From the NCBI RefSeq assembly GCF_022201045.2, contig NC_068558.1, positions 48,463,501-48,527,500 on the forward strand: a DNA stretch of 64,000 nucleotides, read 5' to 3'. Below the pieces are notes generated by a model. That model made no database searches. It had not been told where the DNA came from and was given only the letters and a program-made list of their open reading frames with translations. Source of the DNA: Citrus sinensis. Taxonomy: Eukaryota > Streptophyta > Magnoliopsida > Sapindales > Rutaceae. The translations under genes and the position numbers were made by a program. Shown piece by piece: positions 47,601-60,941 of the stretch. The stretch's first letter is position 1; each line of letters begins with the position of its first letter.

Positions 47601-50600
47601 CATTTTGAAATACAGAGACCGCAGGGTACTTAATTCAAAATATAGGGACTAAATGAGCATTTACCCTTATTATTAAATTATTACAAATTCGGCGCTTACT
47701 TTAAAAAAAGGACATGCTTTTGCTGATTTTGACCCTTTTTTTCTTTCTTTTTGAGTACCATTTGAATTAATTTCTGTATTCTTATAATTCTTTACTTTTC
47801 TTCTGTTTTTCCCTTTTCTATTTTTTCTGGTGAATGAACTTAAGAATGGATATATGAATGCCTTCTAGGAGCTTGCAGATTTGCTGGAAGAGAAAAATAG
47901 GTCCCTGGCTGCAGAACGAGCAGCTTATGAGTCACAAACAAGACAACTTAGGATGGAGCTTGAACAACAACGCAATAAGTTCGCTCATGTACAGTTAAAA
48001 TTACAAGGTATATTTCTGCAAGGAGGATAAAGTGTTGACAGTATGGAATGATAAAGAAATTGGTACCCTGACTTTTTTTTTTTTTTTTAATTGCTTTAAG
48101 TGTGCAACTTCTTTAAAGTAAAAAAGATTATTGAAGAGAAAAGATCCTTTATTTCTTTGCTTATCTCATTTACAGTAATTGAACCAACTTTTAATTAATC
48201 TAACCACTATCTACTGACACTCAATCACTAATAATAGCTAACTAACAGCTGTTTGCTAATTGTAGCCAGTTAATAACTTTTATTTCTACAGTTCCCCATA
48301 TAGTACTTTCCAACACTCGCCCTAGAGCTGATGCGAAGATAGCTTCTTGATTAAATTCTGGAAGGTGGTCATGGGTAGTCCTTTCGTCAGCACATCTGCT
48401 AGTTGACTCTTGGAAGAAACATATGGAACACAAATTTGCTCTGAGTCAAGTTTTCCTTTGACGAAGTCTCTATCAATTTCAGCATGCTTAGTCCGGTCAT
48501 GTTGAACAGTGTTGTGACCATTACTTATTGCCCTTGTTATCAAAATAATTCATCATAGGACTTTCTGTCTTGACCTTCAAATCAGATAGAATTATCTTTA
48601 ACTACAATAGCTTACATATACTGTGCGCCATGGCTGGCACTAAACTCTTGCCTGTGCACTAAAGCAAGCCACCAGAGGTTGTTTCTTGCTCGTCCAAGTA
48701 ACTAGGTTGACACCCTTGAATGTAGAATACCCAATAGTTGACCTTTGGTCTGTCGTAGAACCAGCCCAATCCACGTTCTGTAAGATTCTAGTTTAAGTTC
48801 TTCTCCCTTCTGAAATAGAAGGCCTGGCGATCCCTTCAAAGACCTCAAAATCCTATCAACAACTTCATGGTTGCGCTTTAGAGGGGCAAGCATAAATCGA
48901 CTAACTATACTAACGGCATAGGCAATGTCCGGCCTTGTGCGAGATATGTAGATAAGTTTTCACCATTCACTGATATTCTCTTCTGTCCACAGTTCTTCTC
49001 CCTCTATCAGTTCTCAAAGTCGATGATTGGCTTCAATTAGAGTATGAATTGATCAACAGCCAACCAAGCTGACTTCTTGTAATAGATCTTGGGTATATTT
49101 CTGTTGAGAGATGTAGATTCCATGCCATAACCTAGCTACCTAAATTCCCATGAAATATCTCATGTTACCAAGGTCTTTAATTTCAAATTCTTTTGCTAGA
49201 TGGGCTTTCAAACAAGCTATTTCTTCATGATAATCACTCATCACAATGATATTGTCTACATACCCCATCAAAGCTGTAATTCCCCTCTTTATTGAATTCT
49301 TAATGAAAAGAGTGTGGTCATCTTGACTTTGGAAGTAGCTGCAATTTCTCATAGCTCTAGTAAACCTCTCAAACCATGCTCATGGTGATTGCTTCAAACC
49401 ATAGAGGGACCTTTTCAACTTGCACACTTTGTTCCCTCTCAAGTTCTCCCTATATCCTGGTGGAATATCCATGGAGACTTCTTCCAATTCTCCATGGAGA
49501 AATGCATTCTTCACATTTAGTTGGTACAACAGCCATTCTTTCATTGCTGCCAAGGACAAGAGAGTTTGGATTGTGTTAACCTGCCCCACAGGTGCAAATG
49601 TACTAGTCTATTTCATAAGTCTGGGTGTATCCTTTGGCTATGACTCTTGCTTTGTGTCTGTCCAGTGACCCATCAGCCTTGTATTTTATGGTATAAATCC
49701 ACTTGCTGCCAATTTATAATTGGGAAAGTCCGCAATCTGCCAAGTTTGGTTTTTCTCCAAGGCTTTTAATTCATCATTCATTGCCTCTTTCATGGCTTTG
49801 ATGTTAAGGCTTCCTGAACAGATGTAGGAACTCTTTGGGACAACAGTGATGTGAGAAAAGACCTATACTGAGGAGAAAGGTTCTGCAAAGACACAAAAGG
49901 AGACATAGGGTGTTGGGTACAATTTGGAACCCTTTTTATTAAAGCAATAGGTGAATCAATAACATCTTGAAGAAGAGAAATAGGAATGAGAACTGTTACC
50001 TCATTCAAGGCTAACAATTGGAGCATGAGAAGTGGTGACAGTCCTCCTTCTGGAATACATTCTTAGAGTGGGTGTTCTCTGGGCCTTAATATCTACCTCT
50101 GCATTTGTTGCCAGTAGAGAGGGTGTTTTTGGTGGAATAGTACACTCTGATTGGTTGGAATGGTGGCCATTAAGCTGAATTGTGGTCTCAGATTGAAGGC
50201 TGAAGGAGAGTCCTTTGTAGGAGGACCTTTAGCAGCTGTTACCTTGATTCCTCAGTCTGTTAAGTCGCTCCCTGTGAAGTAAGGTCTTACTAAAGTCATT
50301 AATTTTCCACAAAGATCCGTCCATAGTAACATATGTCTTCTTTGTAAGAGCATGATAACATTTGTACCCATTTTTTGTTGGGGAGTAGCCTAGAAAAACA
50401 CACTTTACGGTTCTAAGATCAAGTTTACTCTGTAAATGGAGTTAAACAAGCGCATACGAAACACATCAAATACCTTTGGTGGTAAAGATCCAATCCCAAG
50501 TATGGAAATAAGGTCATCGGTTTTTTCAGAGTTCTTTGATTATCAAAAACTATGGTTTTTAGTGCCCACCAGCTATTGTTGCTCTCCTCTCCTCTAATGA

Positions 50601-53600
50601 TAGCAAGTGCTTCGTCAAGATCAGGTGGAGGATTAGTCCTGAGGACTTGATCCCTTGCTTGCTCATACACTAAATTAAGTCCTAATAGAAACTATATGAC
50701 ACATTCTCTTTCCATAAGATCTCTTATTGTCTTTGCATCTTCAGAACATTGCAGCTTCACATTCTGGTACAAATCCAATTTAGTTAACAACCTTTTGAGA
50801 GTGTTGTAGTGATATTCATGGACCATCCTTTGTGATATAAATCTGTCTCTTAATTTGAAATATCTGTATAACCAAACCAACTTTGGAATATGTTTTGTTC
50901 ACAGCATTGCAAACCTCTCTGGCTGTAGAAAGCAGAATATAGGTTTTCTTGATTCGGGGTTCCATGGAGTTAAGTAACCAAGACATGACCATGTAATTCT
51001 CAACATCCAATGTCTAAAATTTGGGATCCTTCACATATATAAACTTCCCTTTGCTTTTCAGGGAGATTTTCACTTACTGAGACCACTCCATGAATTTATT
51101 CGATCAAGTTTGGTGGTGGTAATCTGGAATGTGGAGTTCTCATCATGGATAGGGTCAAAAGATGTATCAGCTTTAGTCATTTCTGACATGATTTCAGGAA
51201 GAATAAGTTGGCAATGAAGCCCAACAAAAATGTGGCAATTAAGTCTGGAGAAGAAAATGGCTATGAAGGCCATGAGTAACTCTAGCCAGAAAATCTGAAG
51301 CTGTGATACCCAACTATTAATTTAATCTAACCACTGCCCTAGTGACACTCAACCACTAATAATAGTTAATTAACAGCTGTTTAATAATTGTAGCCAGATA
51401 ATAACTGTTAGTTCTACAGTTCCCAACATTGCACTTTCTTACAATTATTTTCTTAATTTTTTTCTATTTTCAGAGGAACAGAGGCTGAATGAATCTTTCC
51501 AGGATGAGCTCAAGTCACTTAAAATGGATAAGGATAAAGTGAGTTATAGCAGCTGTGACAGGGTGATTTATATGTAGGAATTTTGTGCTCTTTTACTTGT
51601 GTGCTTTCTGGCTAAGCATATTTTGTTTTCTTTTGGCAGACTTCCATTGAAATCACTGAAATGCGCAAAGAATTGAATGGAAAATTATCAGAATTAAGAC
51701 GACTGCAAATGGAGTTAAATAGAAGAGAGGATGGAGATGCGAATGATGTCGTGGAGAATTTGAAAAGAGTAGTTGCAACTCTAGAGAAGGAAAATAATAG
51801 TCTTAAGGTTAATAATTTTGTACTTTCAGAATTTGCTCAGAAATTTATTCTGCTTGTGTGACACTGACCTTTTATTTAAATCTATAGATGGAGAAAACTG
51901 AACTCGTGGCTGCTTTGGAAAAGAACAGGAAATCATCCAATGAAAAAATCTTTCCAGATGCTTCAGAGTATCCAAGTAGATTGGATGGGGTAAGTTCTGC
52001 ATCTAGTATGGGTGCGCATCAGCGCATGCTTACGTGTCCTTTATACATTCACTTCATTTACTTGTTAGGCGAACTATTCCTCGCCTACGGCTGGTGACCC
52101 CACCATACATTAATGCTGTGTTACCTTGTTGTACATGATGTTACATTTTCCCCAGAAGATGGTGTCATCAGAAAGTTTTCCAGGAAAAGAAGAAATGGAG
52201 CAATCTTTGCAGAAATTGGAGAAAGACTTGAAGGAAACATGCTCTGAAAGGGACAAAGCATTGCAGGAATTAACCCGTCTTAAGCAGCATCTGATAGAAA
52301 AGGTTATTTCAAGTAGCTTGTGTTTATAAAATCATTTATGTGATATTTGAATATATTTCAGCTTCCATTTTTGTTATGCTTCAGAGTAGAGTACTCCCTC
52401 ATGATCATATGCTTGTACTTCTGTAATGAAAATGCATAGCCGTATAAGAACATTGGACCACTTATAATGATGAAAAGGACTGGAAGATTCAATGTTGGTT
52501 CCTGATTAGAATTGAAGCTAAAATATAAGAGATTCTAATTATCCGTGCAGTTTTATTGATTGACAGTGTAAATGCTGTGGTAAAGGAGTTTCTGGAGAAA
52601 TATAACCTACCTTGCTTCTTGCTTATGTGCAATTTGATACATTCATATGATATCTTTTCAATTGTTTTGAGTCATATATGTTTCATTGATTGTATCCTTT
52701 AACCCTTATATTTTTGTGATTATTTCAATACATAACACTGTCTAAAGTGAGTGTTATGGTCTGGATTCTAAGGTCTTATTTTGTTATTAAAATTGATGTT
52801 GCTTGCTAAAGCTCTTGTAGATTCAAATTCTCTCTTTGTTCTTTAGTACTTTTTAGTAAAAGTTATCTTTTAAACTTTCTGCAGTCAAAATTAAAGATGG
52901 TTTCTCTTGCTGCACTATTGGTCAGGCACAAGAAGAATCAGAAAAAATGGATGAGGACAGTAAGATCATTGAAGAGCTTCGTGAGAATAATGAATATCAA
53001 AGGGCTCAAATATTGCATTTGGAAAATGTTCTGAAACAGACTCTTGCAAAGCAGGAAGAATTCAAGATGATGAACCACAGTGAAATTCAGAAGTCTAAGG
53101 AAATCATTGATGGTCTGAACAATAAACTTGCAAACTGTATGAGGACAATAGAAGCAAAAAATGTTGAACTTCTGAATCTTCAAACTGCTCTCGGCCAGTA
53201 TTTTGCTGAAATTGAAGCTAAGGTAAACAAACATTAATTGTTTATTGTGCTAGGGCTTTCCAAAATAGAGATAATTTGAATTTATGCTAGTAATATTGTT
53301 CTTATGCACAGGGACATTTGGAGCGTGAGTTGGCTTTGGCAAGAGAAGAATCAGCTAAACTTTCCGAGTATTTGAAAGTATGATCCATTCTCCTTTCTTT
53401 CATCCTATTGTGATTTGATATTCCTTTGCCATCTTTACAATTAATTTACTGACTTACCTCACTTTTTCACAAAGGATAGCTCACATAATGTTTTTCTTAT
53501 GGTTGATGAAATCCTCATGATTGCCTAGTGACTTGAAAGAGTGAAAACATCTGTATCCGTATTATCTTGTTTGTTAAGCTTGTATATTAAAATTATCTTC

Positions 53601-56066
53601 AGAGATAGGTCCTGTATAAATGTGAAAAGAGCACAGAAATGGAAGTCATTTTGGAGGTGTCTATAACAACAAACATATGAGGCAAGGAAAATGAAACATA
53701 CACAACCAAGCAAAGAGCATAAAATATCAACTCAACTAACAGTGAGTTCCACGGTAGTTGTACTCTGCTACATGGATATGTTGTAATGGCTTGGGAATGC
53801 TAACATTGGTGGGGTTAACTATCTTTAGCTCTCAGTATGAGATGACAATTCTTAAGACACATAAACTGGATCCTTAACAGACTCTTTCACAATAAATTTA
53901 GCTGTGTTTTTCTTTTAGTTGGTAGTGTGTGCACTGTTTCAGTTAAGTGAGGGACCTAGATTAGTTTGATTGCATCTAATGCTTTGGTGCTGGTGACAGT
54001 AGTTTTACTAGTACTGGATAGATGTTTAGTCTCATCCCATGTTATTTGAGGCAGCTAACATTCTCATCTTAGGTTCCTAATGCATCCACTACTGTAAATA
54101 TTGAGAGATTCAAGGAAGAAATCTTTTGATAATATTTGTTTCTACAATGATTACTCATCTTCATTGGTGACCTGGATTAAAGTCATTTTGCTTCGTATTT
54201 GTTATGTTCTATTCTTCCATCAGAATGCAGATCAACGAGCAGAAGTATCAAGGAGCGAGAAGGAAGAAATTTTGGTTAAGCTTTCGCATTCTGAAAAAAT
54301 GTTGGCAGAAGGCAAGGGTAGGGCAAACAAGCTTGAGGAAGATAATGCAAAACTACGCCGTGCTGTTGAACAAAGTATGACAAGGCTTAACAGAATGTCA
54401 GTGGATTCAGATTTTCTTGTAGACAGGTTAGCCTCCTTAAACTTATAATTACAAAGTTATCTTTTAGGTGTTGGGTTATTTACCTGACCGAGACCAATTA
54501 TGAGAATAGCATTTGTTCCACCCACCTTTGTGTTTGCTGTTGGGAAAAAATAGGTTGTTTAGATAAAATTACTTGTTGCATGCATGGTTTGTGGGATGTT
54601 ATCTAGATTGGCTGTGCTTTGCTATACAGGGAAACCTTCTTTCTTCTAATGGCTTTGTTGATGCAGCCATATGGTCCTATCCTGTGTCTCTCTTCCTTTC
54701 AGAGTCTATAAATTGAAAGAAATTTCTTGTATTGACTTGGATGATAGCAATGTCTTGAGATGTTGCTCATATTGTTTTTCTGTTTCATGTGTTCAATTAT
54801 TATCATGTTATGTTCGCAACCATTGTAGGATCAGTCATTGTAAGTCTTGCGAATTGACAGTTTCTTTACTTTCAAGTGATTCTCATCTCTTTAGAGTCAA
54901 CTGAATGGGAGTCCAAGAGCCCTTTGATTGGATGAAAACCATAATACCACTATCAGAACTTCTACCTTTACTGTCTCTTAAATATCTTGCAATATTGCAG
55001 AACTCTAATCGTGCTGGCTATTTTGGCAGGCGCATCGTGATAAAGTTACTAGTCACCTACTTCCAGAGAAACCACAGTAAAGAGGTAAAGGCTTCTTAGA
55101 ATGAATACTAAAGTATTCTGATAAACACATTAAATGAAGAAATCCTCTCTCCTTGATTTTTCTTCATGCAAATAAATTTGTGATTAAGATGGGGCTTCAA
55201 CTCAGGTAGATTTTATTTTTAGCTTTATGATTTGCATGTGCCTTTCAGGTTCTGGATCTTATGGTCCGGATGCTAGGATTTTCTGATGAAGACAAGCAAA
55301 GAATAGGCATGGCTCAACAAGGTGCAGGCAAAGGTGTTGTTCGCGGAGTTTTGGGTCTACCTGGTCGTCTAGTTGGCGGAATCATAGGAGGAAGTCAGGC
55401 AGATGCAAATGCAAAAATGGCATCTGAAAATCAGGTTCACATTCTTTTATTCTTTGTGAATATGCCTTCACTGGGTTTGCTTTAATTTATTTTGTGGTAA
55501 AGTTTTTAGTAGGTTGCCCGAGATTGGCTTGTCTCTCTTGAGAATTATTCAATATTTGCATGCTATTCTGTACTAGTTCCCATCCACTATCTTCATCTTC
55601 CAGGATTTGACACCTCCAGACTTAATTTGTAATCTGAATCCAATTTATTTGGGTCTTTACACCTCCTTATAACCGAATTCTCAATATAAATCCATTTCTG
55701 TTCTTTGCAGACACTTCCTCAGAAACCTAATCTTTAATTAAATACATTTTGTTTCAGTCCTTTGCAGATCTATGGGTTGACTTTCTTCTTAAGGAAACTG
55801 AAGAAAGAGAGAGGAGAGAATCTGCTGAAAATATGGCCAGATCCAAGGAAGATATACATGGAAGAAGTCAAACTACTGCAGAGACTAGCCCCACTGCAGT
55901 CCCTGGGTTTTCAAGATCGAATTTATCTCCTAGCCAAAATCTTAATCCCTTGTCCTCTCAAGGAAATTTTCGGCAGTTGGAACATTCTGATTCAGAGTTC
56001 TCAACAGTTCCTCTCTCATCATCAAAGAGCAATTCTCGCCTCTCAAGACTACTCCCGGATCACTGA
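44619..56066 (+). CDS. GC4: golgin candidate 4 / GRAB-domain coiled-coil protein, 15 exons, 784 aa
   Basis: A Golgi-associated tethering protein of the GRIP-related Arf-binding (GRAB) family, recruited to Golgi membranes by ARF1-type GTPases. Exons: 44619-44834, 44975-45073, 45674-45802, 46724-46897, 47869-48007, 51474-51538, 51640-51807, 51888-51989, 52156-52302, 52926-53222, 53312-53377, 54224-54426, 55030-55084, 55249-55434, 55758-56066; 2355 nt, frame intact. The N-terminus starts MRGTLANYKENLNKIALDVH. Heptad-type coiled coil rich in Glu, Lys and Leu runs from about residue 73 to 590. The GRAB region is about 600-645 (RIVIKLLVTYFQRNHSKEV, then MVRMLGFSDEDKQRIG). A Gly-rich segment follows (about 651-672) and then a Ser-rich tail. 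Arabidopsis GC3/GC4 are about 710-725 aa; this copy is somewhat longer. Intron 5 is enlarged to 3.5 kb by a retrotransposon. Confidence 0.93.
48188..51443 (-). mobile_element. decayed Ty1/copia retrotransposon inside GC4 intron 5
   Basis: Fossil, oriented opposite to the host gene. Terminal direct repeats of about 130 bp lie at about 48188-48317 and 51309-51443, alike at roughly 85% by eye, so the insertion is old (several million years if usual plant neutral rates hold). In element order there are a gag-like region (about 50425-51273), integrase-side remnants, reverse transcriptase (around 48700-49590, with a YVDN-type motif region and the NVKNAFLHGEL block) and an RNase H end (about 48320-48545, ending with the DxLTK-type block). 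A primer-site-like sequence follows the upstream LTR. At about 3.25 kb it is shorter than a whole copia element (about 4.5-5 kb) and is broken in many places; it cannot be active. The host splice sites on both sides are untouched. Confidence 0.92.
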
Positions 56067-56777
56067 AAATGTGTAATTAATTGAAGGTATAGATCCTTTC
56101 AAAAAGATTGAAAAAAAAAAAAATCAAAGGTATAGATTCTTTTTTAATGTTGTAGCTAAGTGTCTTGTTTGACTAATTCTTTTATACTTGAAATCTCAAT
56201 AAGCAATGTTCCTAGAGAGCTCATGTCTATACGAGGAGTTGAGCACTAAAAAACTTCACAGGTGCGAAGGAAAATTTGATTGATAGTTTATTTGAGAAGA
56301 CGGCACACTATTTTATTTTGGGGTCATGCTGAGTTATATTATATGTAATTTATATCACTTAATGAGTTATATTCAATAACACCTTAGTTATATTCAATAA
56401 CGCAGGTGTTATTTAATTAGGTGCATATCTTTTAGCAGATGTAACTCTTGAGTTGGATTATTCTGTGATAATTTTAAATAGAGTGTAGTGCACCGTATGT
56501 CCTGCTTCTAGCTATCACTGGGCGACGGAAAATCATTCTCCTACGTATCAAAGACACAGAATTTCATCGTTGGTGTTCAGAAATAAGTACAACCGTAGTT
56601 TTCAAGGGCCAAAAGAGTGGGGGGGAGGGGAGGCGGGGGCGGGGGCTGGGAGGGGAGGGAATAAGGCAGGGGAAAAAATTGAGCAAAACAAGTACGTGGT
56701 TTTCATTATTATATATCACGGCTTCGTTTGGAGTCGTTATTTTGCTCATTAACGCACAACTGTTAAATGTTAAGTGT
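56067..56777. other. 3' flank of GC4
   Basis: Likely GC4 3' UTR to about 56220. A purine-rich GC island lies at 56615-56665 (runs of gggggagggg type). No gene is supported. Confidence 0.45.
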
Positions 56778-57651
56778 ATATTTACAGGATCAGGCTATGG
56801 TACCATAGTGGTACCGTGCCACATCCTTTGTCTTTTATGGCTCTAATATTGTAAATTTTTATATAACTCCCTTTTATTCGTTTTTATTTAAACTTTAATT
56901 CACAAATATTAAATTAATATATATTACATCCACATGGACATTTTAGTTAGCACCTTATACTATTTATTATTTACAAATTCTTATTATATATTACACTTAT
57001 AACACAATACCCCCTCTGTGAACTGAAATGCCCATGCCGAATCCACAACCCGACCCGGATGCTATTTCCATTTCCGGCCACTTCACCGGCCAAGGTTGGT
57101 ACCGATCGGAAGATCGTGCGATGCCGGTCATCTCCATGCCAATCTTGTCGCCGAAAAGCGTTCGGAAAGCTTCCGATTGAAGTCGTGAAAAGCCGCGGAA
57201 CCGCCGCTTCAATTCGCCGTGATTTCTCCGGTTTCCGGTGATGCTATCACTTGAGTTTTGCTCCCCCTGATTCCCTCTGTATTTTCCGACCAATCACAGC
57301 CACCGGGGGGAGCCTATTTGCCGTTAATCGGTCATTGAAGGATTCACGGCTTTGGGAGCTCGATCCGGCGCCATCACCACGCGTGAGAGGTCACCACCAC
57401 CACCGTTGGACTTAGCTCGGCCAAAAGTGTCTAACTTGAGTTTTCCGTCGCCGTCAGTTGAAATCCGGTCACCGTTGGTCAGCATGGGTATTTCGGTAAT
57501 GTTCACATGGATGCAGTTGAAATTAATTTAATATTTGTAAAGTAAAGTTTAAATAAAAAAGAGTGAAAGGGGTTATATGATAATTTGCCACAAAAGACAA
57601 AAGGAAGTGGCATGGTGCCACTGTGGTACTGCAGGCTGATCCTGATATTTA
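56778..57651. mobile_element. Pack-MULE-like element with GC-rich cargo, 860 bp
   Basis: The element spans 56785-57644. Long terminal inverted repeats of about 165 bp begin caggatcagg at the left and end ctgatcctg at the right, and pair through gtcttttatgg/ccacaaaagac and ttatttaaacttt/aaagtttaaataa. The flanking direct repeat is atattta (56778-56784 and 57645-57651), or 9 bp (atatttaca) if the two terminal bases CA are counted with the target. The interior (about 56990-57490) is distinctly GC-rich against the AT-rich arms and carries open frames on both strands (57324-57506 and 56997-57293, minus). Long TIRs plus a GC-rich foreign middle is the picture of a Pack-MULE that has captured a gene piece. 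The captured gene was not recognised. Confidence 0.75.
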
Positions 57652-59178
57652 CAACTATAGTTTATAAAAAGTCATTTTACCCAAAATATTTTGTTTTAAG
57701 ATAGAAGGGTTTGCAAGCTCACATCAGTTCTAAAATACCATGCCTTCCTTAAGATTAAAGTTTGACTAAATGTTAAATAAAATTACTTAAAAATCTGAAT
57801 ATGTTTTGGAGTAATTTTAGTTAATATATAATTAATAAGAAATTTATTTTTTTTAAAATTACTATCTAAATTTGTATTTACTTAACAATGTCAACTAATT
57901 TAATTAAAATATATTGATAAATTTTGTCGTTAAGGATGAAAAATTATATTGCCTTTACTATTTTGTTAAATTATTATTAAAAAAATATTCACTTAGTAAC
58001 TATCTATAGGTTGTAAGGATTACATTACTGATGTGAGAAAAGTTCCAAAAAAAATGGATTCTAATTATAATTTAGAAATAATTTTTGTATATAAAATTAA
58101 AGTTAGTGATAAATTAACTGAAAGACATGAAAATAAAGATAAATTTTGCCTAGAGTAGATATGCCTTATTCGCAAGATGAAAGATCCATGACTTAAGAAT
58201 GATAGCACGCATAAACGCCCTCTCGGATCACTTGCAGGATCCGATTAATACATTAGAGAACAAAGGTTATACGACTGGTATAAGGTAGGGTAAGGCACAG
58301 AGTGTGGAATGATTGTTATGTATTACCTATTTTTAATTATCCGACGGCGAAGTAACTCAAGGCTCAAGCAACAAGCATGTCACGTTACAACTCGTCAAAT
58401 TTTCAATGTCTTTGAGGGACCCAAATCCAAAAACAAAATAAACCAGGTCCAGAAAAAGTATTACACCAAGGCAAAATGATGAGAGGTTAATTCCTCAGAC
58501 ATGAATGACTCATCACATGATTTTGGTTTTTGACTCTCCTTACAGAAATCAATGCACACTATTTTCTTTCCTAAAAGACCATATAAATTGTTACCGTAAA
58601 ACAAGGACAAATTAATAGCATTTGAATTAAGAAATATTTATTAAATAAATAAATAAATATCATCCAATTATAATTTAACATTTGACCTGGAATCTAGATT
58701 GATCAAATTTATTATTTAATCGAGGTTTAATTTACTGAGGTTGAGATTCTATTGTATATGCAAGCTATCTTTGTGACAATCAAGAAAGCGTCGATCATCA
58801 AACATTTCATACCGACGATTCAAAGCTACTAGGGGTCATAAAATTACATGCACCATAATCATCCAAAAGAAAGATACAAAATGATGTACAAGAAACTGGG
58901 TAATATATCCAAATAGAACCCAGCCATGACAAAATCCCCTAGAATTGTAGAGCTATCTTCAAGCTACTCATAGTGCATGTAAATGAAACCACAATTCAGA
59001 TCTGACCCCCATAAAATGCCAAAAATAATTCAACTTGCAAAGAAAAAATAAAACACTTGAAAATAGCTGGTCAGTAAGACAATGGAAATCGGCATACCAA
59101 GGTTATGGAATAGAATCACCAGCCAGCAAAACACATCACTACCCAAATGCCCACCAGAAATAAATTAGCTTCACTGGT
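57652..59178. other. intergenic, 3' flank of the reticulon gene
   Basis: AT-rich. 58800-59178 is the likely 3' UTR and downstream part of the minus-strand reticulon gene. No other gene is seen. Confidence 0.45.
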
Positions 59179-60941
59179 TTAAACCCTCTTGGCTTTGACT
59201 GGAATCTTACTCAAAACCTTGGCATCAAATACTGCATATTGTTTTTTTATCTCAATCATTGCCTTCTCAGCTAAGGGATCAATCTTGTCCTCATACTTCT
59301 CATAGAGAACAGGCACAATGTGCAGCAAAACCAAAGCTGTTTTCACAGATCAAAATTATCCGTTATCAGAAAAATATTATACAAAATTGAATCATTAAGC
59401 CTGAAAAGAACTTCCGATGTAATTACCTATATAAAACAAGGTCAAGAAGTTGCACCAACTCCCCACAACTGACAGCACCCACAAGGCAGCTATAGCCTGA
59501 AATATAAAACATTGCATTCTTAATTATACAAATAAAACAATTATTTTTTTGGGAAAAAAAGGAAGGGTACTTTATTGCAGGTGCTTCCCACATTAAGCAA
59601 TTGGTCAACATTAGACATTGTGCTTCCCGTAACTAAGTAATTACGCCCCTAAACGCATAAATCACAAATAAAGTGTTCTTTTCCTTCCGACCAATAACAG
59701 CAGTAGAGTTCATGTTTCAATAGAAAGGAGAATAGCTCACAAATTAGATGGATAGAAAATGCACATACCATGAGAAAACTCTTCAAATCTCTTCCTGATG
59801 CAATACTCCGCAATACTGCAAAAGCATGGTTGAGTTCAATCCTAAAGGCAGAAGCAACCTGCAGGAATGGCTCCTCAGGAAGATGAACTTCAGGGATGCA
59901 GGGTGGGGCCCTACAACAGAAGTGGTGTGCTATCAATTTGTTGAAGGTAGAAGTAAAAATATGGCGTTCAAAAAAAAAAAAACCACAAACATGCTTACGG
60001 AAGAAACGAATCAAGAAATAGATCACAAAAGGCACTGAAATTACAAGTGCCGAATGCTTACTTCTTAATGAAGGTATGGGCATTGGCCCACAGGAACAAG
60101 ATTGCAAGTGCAAGAATTAAGGTGTGGCAGACCAAAGTAAGCAGGTGGTATTCAAACAACTCGAAAAGGACCCAGATAGCCGTGGCTCCACCTAGTACAC
60201 CCGCTGAAATCTTCTTGTTCCTCCACAAAAAAACATCAGCAGCTGCAATAAATCAATTCAACAAATACAGTGGGACACAGAGAGAAGAGCAAACAACGGG
60301 TTTAAATAACACTATAATGCTATCTATATATATTTTTTTGGGTGATTATTATCTGTCTTTGTTAGATGGTTACAAAGTAAATCTGACAGACAAAATCAAG
60401 ACACTTCGATCTTCTGTTCTACATTATCATTCAGTTTAACCTTACAAAAATATTCATTAACAAATAACAAGCTTAATTATGTCAATGACTATAACCTCAT
60501 TTGTTCTTTTTTCTAACTTGTTTTTTCTCAGCAACCAAACAGCCAGTAATAAATTTAATAAATAAATTAGTTTCCGCATTTTATTTCCCTGACATTTTAT
60601 GCCTTCACTTTAGTGATCAACCCAAACAGAGGTTTCAAATATTACACCAACGAACATTTAACCAATTTATTTAAATCCTAACAATTAAGTCTGAAAATGT
60701 AAATAAGTTTAAAAGGGAAAGGAAATGAGAAAGAATTCGTACGCTTTCCACCACCGAAAACCTGGTGAACCGGCCGCTCTCTGCCAAATAAACGATAAAT
60801 ATCCGCCTTCACAGACGACTGGGCAGCCGGTTCCTCATTATCAGAATCCGAAGACGACGATGACGAGGAATCGTGATCGTGAATCTTCTCGCTTACCTTC
60901 TCCATTGGCGGTTCCGCCGGATTCTCTTCACGCTCCGCCAT
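59179..60941 (-). CDS. RTNLB5: reticulon-like protein B (RTNLB5/6 type), 5 exons, 249 aa
   Basis: An ER-membrane protein that bends and tubulates the endoplasmic reticulum. Exons on the minus strand: 60743-60941, 60062-60242, 59769-59910, 59427-59496, 59179-59336; 750 nt, frame intact. The N-terminus is acidic with a poly-Ser run ([10 protein letters not shown], about 26-35) and the block [20 protein letters not shown]. The reticulon domain (about 62-245) starts [14 protein letters not shown]. It has two long hydrophobic hairpins (about 75-115, and about 175-210, the latter including [20 protein letters not shown]). The end is typical: [16 protein letters not shown] and a basic C-terminus (VKAKRV) that can act in ER retrieval. 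The length and order fit Arabidopsis RTNLB5/B6 (about 255 aa). Which of the two it is cannot be told from sequence alone. Confidence 0.93.

Noticed and set aside
54671-54904. 77-codon frame rich in Cys and Ser within the GC4 gene
   Set aside because: Lies wholly in intron 12; no family resemblance.
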